Position numbers and translations under genes: made by a program. Source: Welwitschia mirabilis (taxonomy: Eukaryota > Gnetophyta > Gnetopsida > Welwitschiales). Taken from it: a stretch of DNA of 36,095 nt. Below are positions 31,419 through 36,095 of the stretch, in pieces; positions within the stretch are counted from its first letter, which is position 1; each line of letters starts with the position of its first letter. The stretch covers positions 257,310,685-257,346,779 of the forward strand of contig JBOZIK010000001.1 of NCBI GenBank assembly GCA_051453625.1. Direction: 5' to 3'. The notes beneath the pieces were generated by a model. That model was not told the DNA's origin. It did no database searches and worked only from the letters and a program-made list of their open reading frames with translations.

Positions 31419-34400
31419 TGATTTTCTTATAAAACCTTTTAAGATCTTTATAAAAATTTTAATTAAATTCTTTTTAAACTCTATAATTTCTAGATAGTAG
31501 GGAACTTTGATGGTAGTAGATCAGGGATAGCTAAATTTTCTTTGTTATGAAGACTTCTTGGGAGGCTGGAAGGTAAGCTAAGGAGGCTATAAGGTGATCA
31601 ATAGCTTATCTCATCATAGCATATCAAAAAGCATCTATTTAAAAATAGTCATTAATTTGAGGTCAAGCCCTTCTTCCTAAAATTCTAGGACTGCTATGCT
31701 ATCATCATTAAAGGATTCATAAGTTTGATTAATTAATGTTACTACTCAAAGCCTATCTCCTTAAATCAAAGAGTTTAAGCATTAATCTAACTTAGTTAGC
31801 TTAACTTCAAATTGCTTACAATCTTTAGAAGAATTTATATGTGAATAATCCACTAGTTTTAGGACTTATAAAGCCTAATATAGGTTTATAATCACAAACC
31901 TTTCTTTACCTATTACATACTATAGTAATCAAGATAGCCAACATATATTTCATCATCAATAAGAGGCATATGAAAAAAATGGACTTTAGGTAATTTAATT
32001 CTATTTTTAAATTAAAAACTTAGTTAATATAAAATGAATAAGATAATCCCAAAGCCTTTTCCAAGTATTTTTATATAATGATTAATATACCTATATGTAT
32101 GTAACACAATGGAACTAAACTCTACTAGATGAGAAAAGAGTATCATTCTTTCATGGGAATAATTGTAATATCTTATTAGAAACTACGCAACTTTTTCTTA
32201 TTTTGTAATTATAAAAAAAGATGAAAATAGAGAGCTTTAAGAATATTGTTAGAACTTTATTTGAAAAGGTAGAAAAGCAAATAGGCTCTAAGGTTTAACT
32301 TGATTTATTATCAAGTAATCCTTTAATTCAAATATGTCTTACAAACTTTTAAAACATAATTAAACTATCAAGTAGTGATGGATCAGCTCTTGGTAACATA
32401 ATTTCATTTACCATATGAGGATTGATGAACTAAATAGTCACTTGCTACTTTATAGCTTTTTAGTAAGTATGAAAATTAAGGACTTTAAAGTATTAAAAAT
32501 CCATTAAATAAAAGAGATTTAAATCAACTAACTATACAAAATTCACTTAGGTGATAATAGAACTTAATGATATAATTTTCACTTAAGTATTACAAGTACA
32601 AAGTTATTTTTAACCTAAAATTAAAAGAGAATAACTACTTTGTATTAATTAAAAAACACACATTACATTAATTAAATAAGAAGATAATGGTATGAACTCC
32701 TTAAGCTATCGTTAAAATAAGTTAGCTCCTAAAGAAGGTACTCAAAAGGTTATGTCAAGTTGATGCTCCATGGATTCTACTATTTTGTGCAAAACAAAGG
32801 ATGTTTAAAATGAGGGCTAAAGGTCCTTTCATAGTTGAGCATGCATTAGGTCAAAATCATCAAAATGAATCCAACACTTGGATTCTTAATAATATTGCTT
32901 CAACCAATCACTGATATTATTATGTGTCTCACATGTCATCTCACTTAATACTTTTACATGTCACTACTACATGTTATCCTTGTTACCACCACGTGTTGTT
33001 AAAGATGCTAGTTAATTTTGATTTCAAATTAAATTAAAAACATAACTACATTTGATTCAATTTTTTAGAACAATTTCAAAACATGAAAATTGAAATGTAT
33101 TGCTCAAAAAGGTTGGTGACAGTGGTGACTTAAATGATAGAATTGGTATTTTTAAATTAATAATCTCCATGTTTTAGCATGTCCTGTAGAATGAGATAAT
33201 TATCCTAAATATGTCATGAAAAGATGATAAATCCATAAGTAATATTAAAAAATATTAGAATAAATAATTTCATGATAAATTAGTACTTTTAATATCTTTA
33301 ATTAGGCTAAACTAATTAGAAAACTTAATTAAAATATCAATTTTTACATGTTAATGCACCCTCTACTCAGAAATTTACTAGAGCCATAGTAAAAATTTAT
33401 TAATAAAATGATTAACATCAAAAAATTATCTAAGGAAAAATACTCAAGTTTGAAAATTAATAATATCTTTTGAAAATTTATAACCATTTCTGAAATTACA
33501 ACATTAAAATTAAAAATCACATGAACAATGAAGGCCATGCTTCCTAATCAAAACTAGACTTTATCCTCAAAGTTTTATAATTGAAATGTTAATATGAATT
33601 TGAGAACATATTCTTAGGAAATTTTATCTCAACAAGATTTTTTATTAAAAGAAAAAGATGTAAACTAATGTAATTAAACTATGAAAAAACCATTTAATAA
33701 AAGATGATCATATTTTATTTCTTCTTAAAAATTCTTAGTGAAAAGTTAATTAAAAAAAATAGATTATGCCTTATAATGTTATTTTTCATGAAATGGAGAT
33801 TAAGTGGAATGGATGATGAGGATGAAAAACTATAACATAGAAAAGGGACTTAATCATACAACTAATGAATAAAAGAGACAACCTACCTAATTTAATAGCC
33901 TTATTATATTTTTGTGATTTTTTGTGGATCTTAATATTAGACAAGCATAGTATTAACTAAATAAATTATAAGAATTTAAGAAATCATACTATATTTTAAG
34001 TATAAGAGTTAAAGAAAATAAAACTTACAAGGCATTTAATTCCCACCTTTTTATTTTCATTATTTTTCTTTTTATACTAGCATATATGTTCTTCATTTTA
34101 AGCATTTTAAATTACATTGAAAATCTTGTATGATAACATTTTATTTCAATAGAGTTAAGCATGTTATTTTGTAAAGAAATAAGTGTTGCATTACTAACGA
34201 GCATTTATAGAATTGATATAGTTGATTATCATGTAAATAAATAATTAGAGCTACATTACTAATGACTATCCATAGCTCCATTGTAGTTAAATAAATCTAG
34301 TTAAGTGATTAATGAGGTATGATTTCAAAGATAAGATATTATACCTTATTTTTGTTCTTCTTTTATATTCGTTTTTTATGAACATAAGAGGGTCATTGCC

Positions 34401-34614
34401 TTCTTATCCTAAAGCTTTAAACATAAGGAATATAATATGAAGGAAGATTCCACATTTTTATTTAAATTTATTAAAATTAAAGACTTAAAAAAACATAAAT
34501 TTAATAATCATACCAAAAATAATCATAGCTTTTTATCAAAAACTCATAGGTATACTTCTTCATAACCATTATTTTATTAATGGATTTCTTATTATTAATA
34601 TTTCTTAAAGTCCA
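31419..34614. other. AT-rich sequence, may include the 3' side of the Gypsy element
   Basis: No gene is recognised. Because the Gypsy integrase at 34615-36095 is on the minus strand, its 3' end and 3' LTR should lie at lower coordinates, so part of this stretch probably belongs to it. I could not locate LTR ends or a polypurine tract. The stretch 32700-33020 is somewhat richer in G+C. Confidence 0.4.
32931..32996. promoter_or_regulatory. Cluster of four ACRTGT (worn ACGTGT) motifs
   Basis: ACATGT at 32931, 32956 and 32969 and ACGTGT at 32991, most followed by C or T. ACGTGT is the core of plant bZIP/ABRE-type sites; CpG decay turns ACGTGT into ACATGT. A CCAAT box-like ccaatcac at 32904 lies near. 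It could be the promoter part of a worn LTR. No binding evidence is available. Confidence 0.2.
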
Positions 34615-36095
34615 TTAACCTAGTTCTATAAATTTCATGAGTTCATAAGTTAATGGAAGGGGTGGATTGTGATGTTTGAGATAATTACTATTGACTTTGA
34701 ATTCTTGACTATTTTTAGTATTTTCAATTAAGAATACACCATTCAATAAAACATTTTTTATTAGATTTAAACCTTTCCACTTAGAAACTAGTTTTCTTAT
34801 CAACAAATGTAATTGTGAATGGTAGAGTAAAACTAGTTCTTTCCTTTGAAATCTTTTCCTAAGGACGTTTCGGTAATGTAATTTTTTTATCATTTCCTTA
34901 TAAATTTCCATGTTTTTGTAAGCTTCATTCATAATTTCATCTAATCCATTAAATTGAATAGCCCTTTTTTTCCTTCCTATCGTAAGATCTAAATTCATGT
35001 TTTTGAGTTTCCAATATGTCTTGCGTTCAAGTTCTACAAGCAAACTCCAAGCTTTTTTCATAGAGTAAAACAAAGAAGGAAATTTATAAGGGTGTTATAG
35101 AAGCTATTTTATAGGCTTACAAGATGTCATTGAGATTAAAATACCAATCATTTATAGTTAAGTTCACTAACTTTTATAAACTATTCTTTATTTCTCTATT
35201 AGCAACCTCAACTTGATCACTAGTTTAGGGGTGATAAGAAGTTGTAATTTATAAGTAACCCAATACTTAGCAAGAATAATATTAAATATTCTATTGCAAA
35301 AATAAGTTTTACTAGTTCTAATCAAAATTTAAGAACAAGCAAAACTCATTAGAATATTTTCTTTAAAAAATGTCATTATGATTTGGACACCATTAGATCC
35401 ATGCACATGCTTCTATTCATTTAGAGATATAATTGATACAAACAATAATGTATTAGTTTCCATTTGAATAAAGATATAGGCCTTTAAAGTTAATACCCTA
35501 AATATCAAAGAGGTTAATGATAAAAATGGGATTTAAAAGAATTATATGTTTCTATAAAAGTATATTGTGTCTTTGCCAATTTTTACAAGTTTTGCAATAG
35601 AGATAGAAATCCTTCAAAATGGGTGGATAATAAAACATTGATTGAAGAATTTTAATGATGGTTTTGTTAGAATAATAATAACTACTACAAGCATCAAAAT
35701 GGTAATGCTTAAGAATGTCATAAATTTTAAATTAAGTGATACATTTAGAAATGACTTAATCTAGGCCATATTTAAATAGATAAGGATTAAATCATTACTT
35801 ATCCTAACTCAAGAGATTCTTCCTATCATCAAATATTGAGTGATAGAAAATAAATTGAAAAATAAATAATTTTCAATATTAGTGAACCAAGGTATTTTTG
35901 AGATGGAGAAAAAGGTATTCATTAGGAAACATAGCATTAATGGGAAGGGATGTTTATAAGTTTTCTTGTGTTATTTATAAAAGATGATCTAAAATAACAT
36001 TATTAAAGCCTTTTTATCCTTAATTTCTAAACTAAAATCCTACAAAAGTAGAAAGTAGAATCCATTAGATTAATCTATGCTTTAGATTATTTTTA
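34615..36095 (-). pseudogene. Ty3/Gypsy integrase and 3' pol (Athila/Tat-like), runs off the window
   Basis: On the minus strand from the right edge: IPWFTNIENYLF and PYLFKYGLD near 35905-35780 are the PW(F/Y).DI.NYL and PYLFK...D block between RNase H and integrase. KILQSMFYYP, then a CxxC stretch YCKTCKNWQRHN near 35600, form the zinc-binding part. QVEVANREIKNSL near 35185 and LNDILXAYKIASITP near 35125 match GQ.E..NREIK.IL and L.DALWAYRTA.KTP. The last 152 codons (35073-34615) are fully open: AWSLLVELERKTYWKLKNMN, NEAYKNMEIYKE, VLLYHSQLHLL, KWKG and FKVNSNYLK. This is the usual plant Gypsy C-terminus (LPVELEHKAYWA.K, NEAYENA.IYKE, VLLYNSRL.LFPGKL.S.W.GP, FKVNG.RLK). RT lies outside the window. 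Confidence 0.85.

Noticed and set aside
34615-35073. A host gene of 152 codons
   Set aside because: The sequence matches the Ty3/Gypsy integrase C-terminus from end to end, and upstream integrase motifs continue in the same orientation.

Overview
The window looks like nuclear DNA from a land plant, rich in transposons and very AT-rich (sampled lines are about 23-30% GC). The evidence is the type of element present: plant L1-type LINEs (ORF1 with a DUF4283-like region and a CCHC knuckle, ORF2 with a zf-RVT-like tail), a Ty1/Copia element with the usual plant initiator-tRNA-Met primer site, and a Ty3/Gypsy integrase of the plant Athila/Tat style. I cannot name the species. Almost every coding trace is interrupted by stops, many of them TAG where the family has Trp or Gln, so these are old, silent copies. 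I found no intact host gene, tRNA, rRNA, CRISPR array or operon, and nothing I would call a new functional system.

Layout. 1-165: short stretch richer in G+C and CpG. About 260-1310 (+): 3' part of ORF2 of a LINE whose C-terminus differs from the other LINEs here. About 3404-5950 (-): LINE-B, reverse transcriptase to 3' end. About 5990-17160 (+): LINE-A, with ORF1 (about 6190-7330), ORF2 (from 8037) and its zf-RVT tail. LINE-A is split by a Copia LTR element at 11534-16932; the tail resumes at 16933 in the reading phase it had before the insertion, and an ACTTC/ACTTA pair marks the target duplication. 17718-19260: poorly resolved, perhaps another LINE ORF1. About 19870-21430 (-): LINE-C, 5' half of ORF2 (endonuclease to the start of the reverse transcriptase). 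21430-34600: mostly AT-rich DNA without recognisable genes, holding a probable tRNA-derived SINE (23374-23543) and several two-copy tandem repeats. 34615-36095 (-): Ty3/Gypsy integrase running off the right edge.

The sequence is a draft with seven runs of N. At five of them the sequence left of the gap is repeated right after it with few differences. This looks like unmerged allelic or overlapping contig ends, so parts of the window are probably counted twice.

The elements do not work together as a pathway. They form a layered record of insertions: LINEs first, Copia into LINE-A later, then long decay by C-to-T type changes and small indels.
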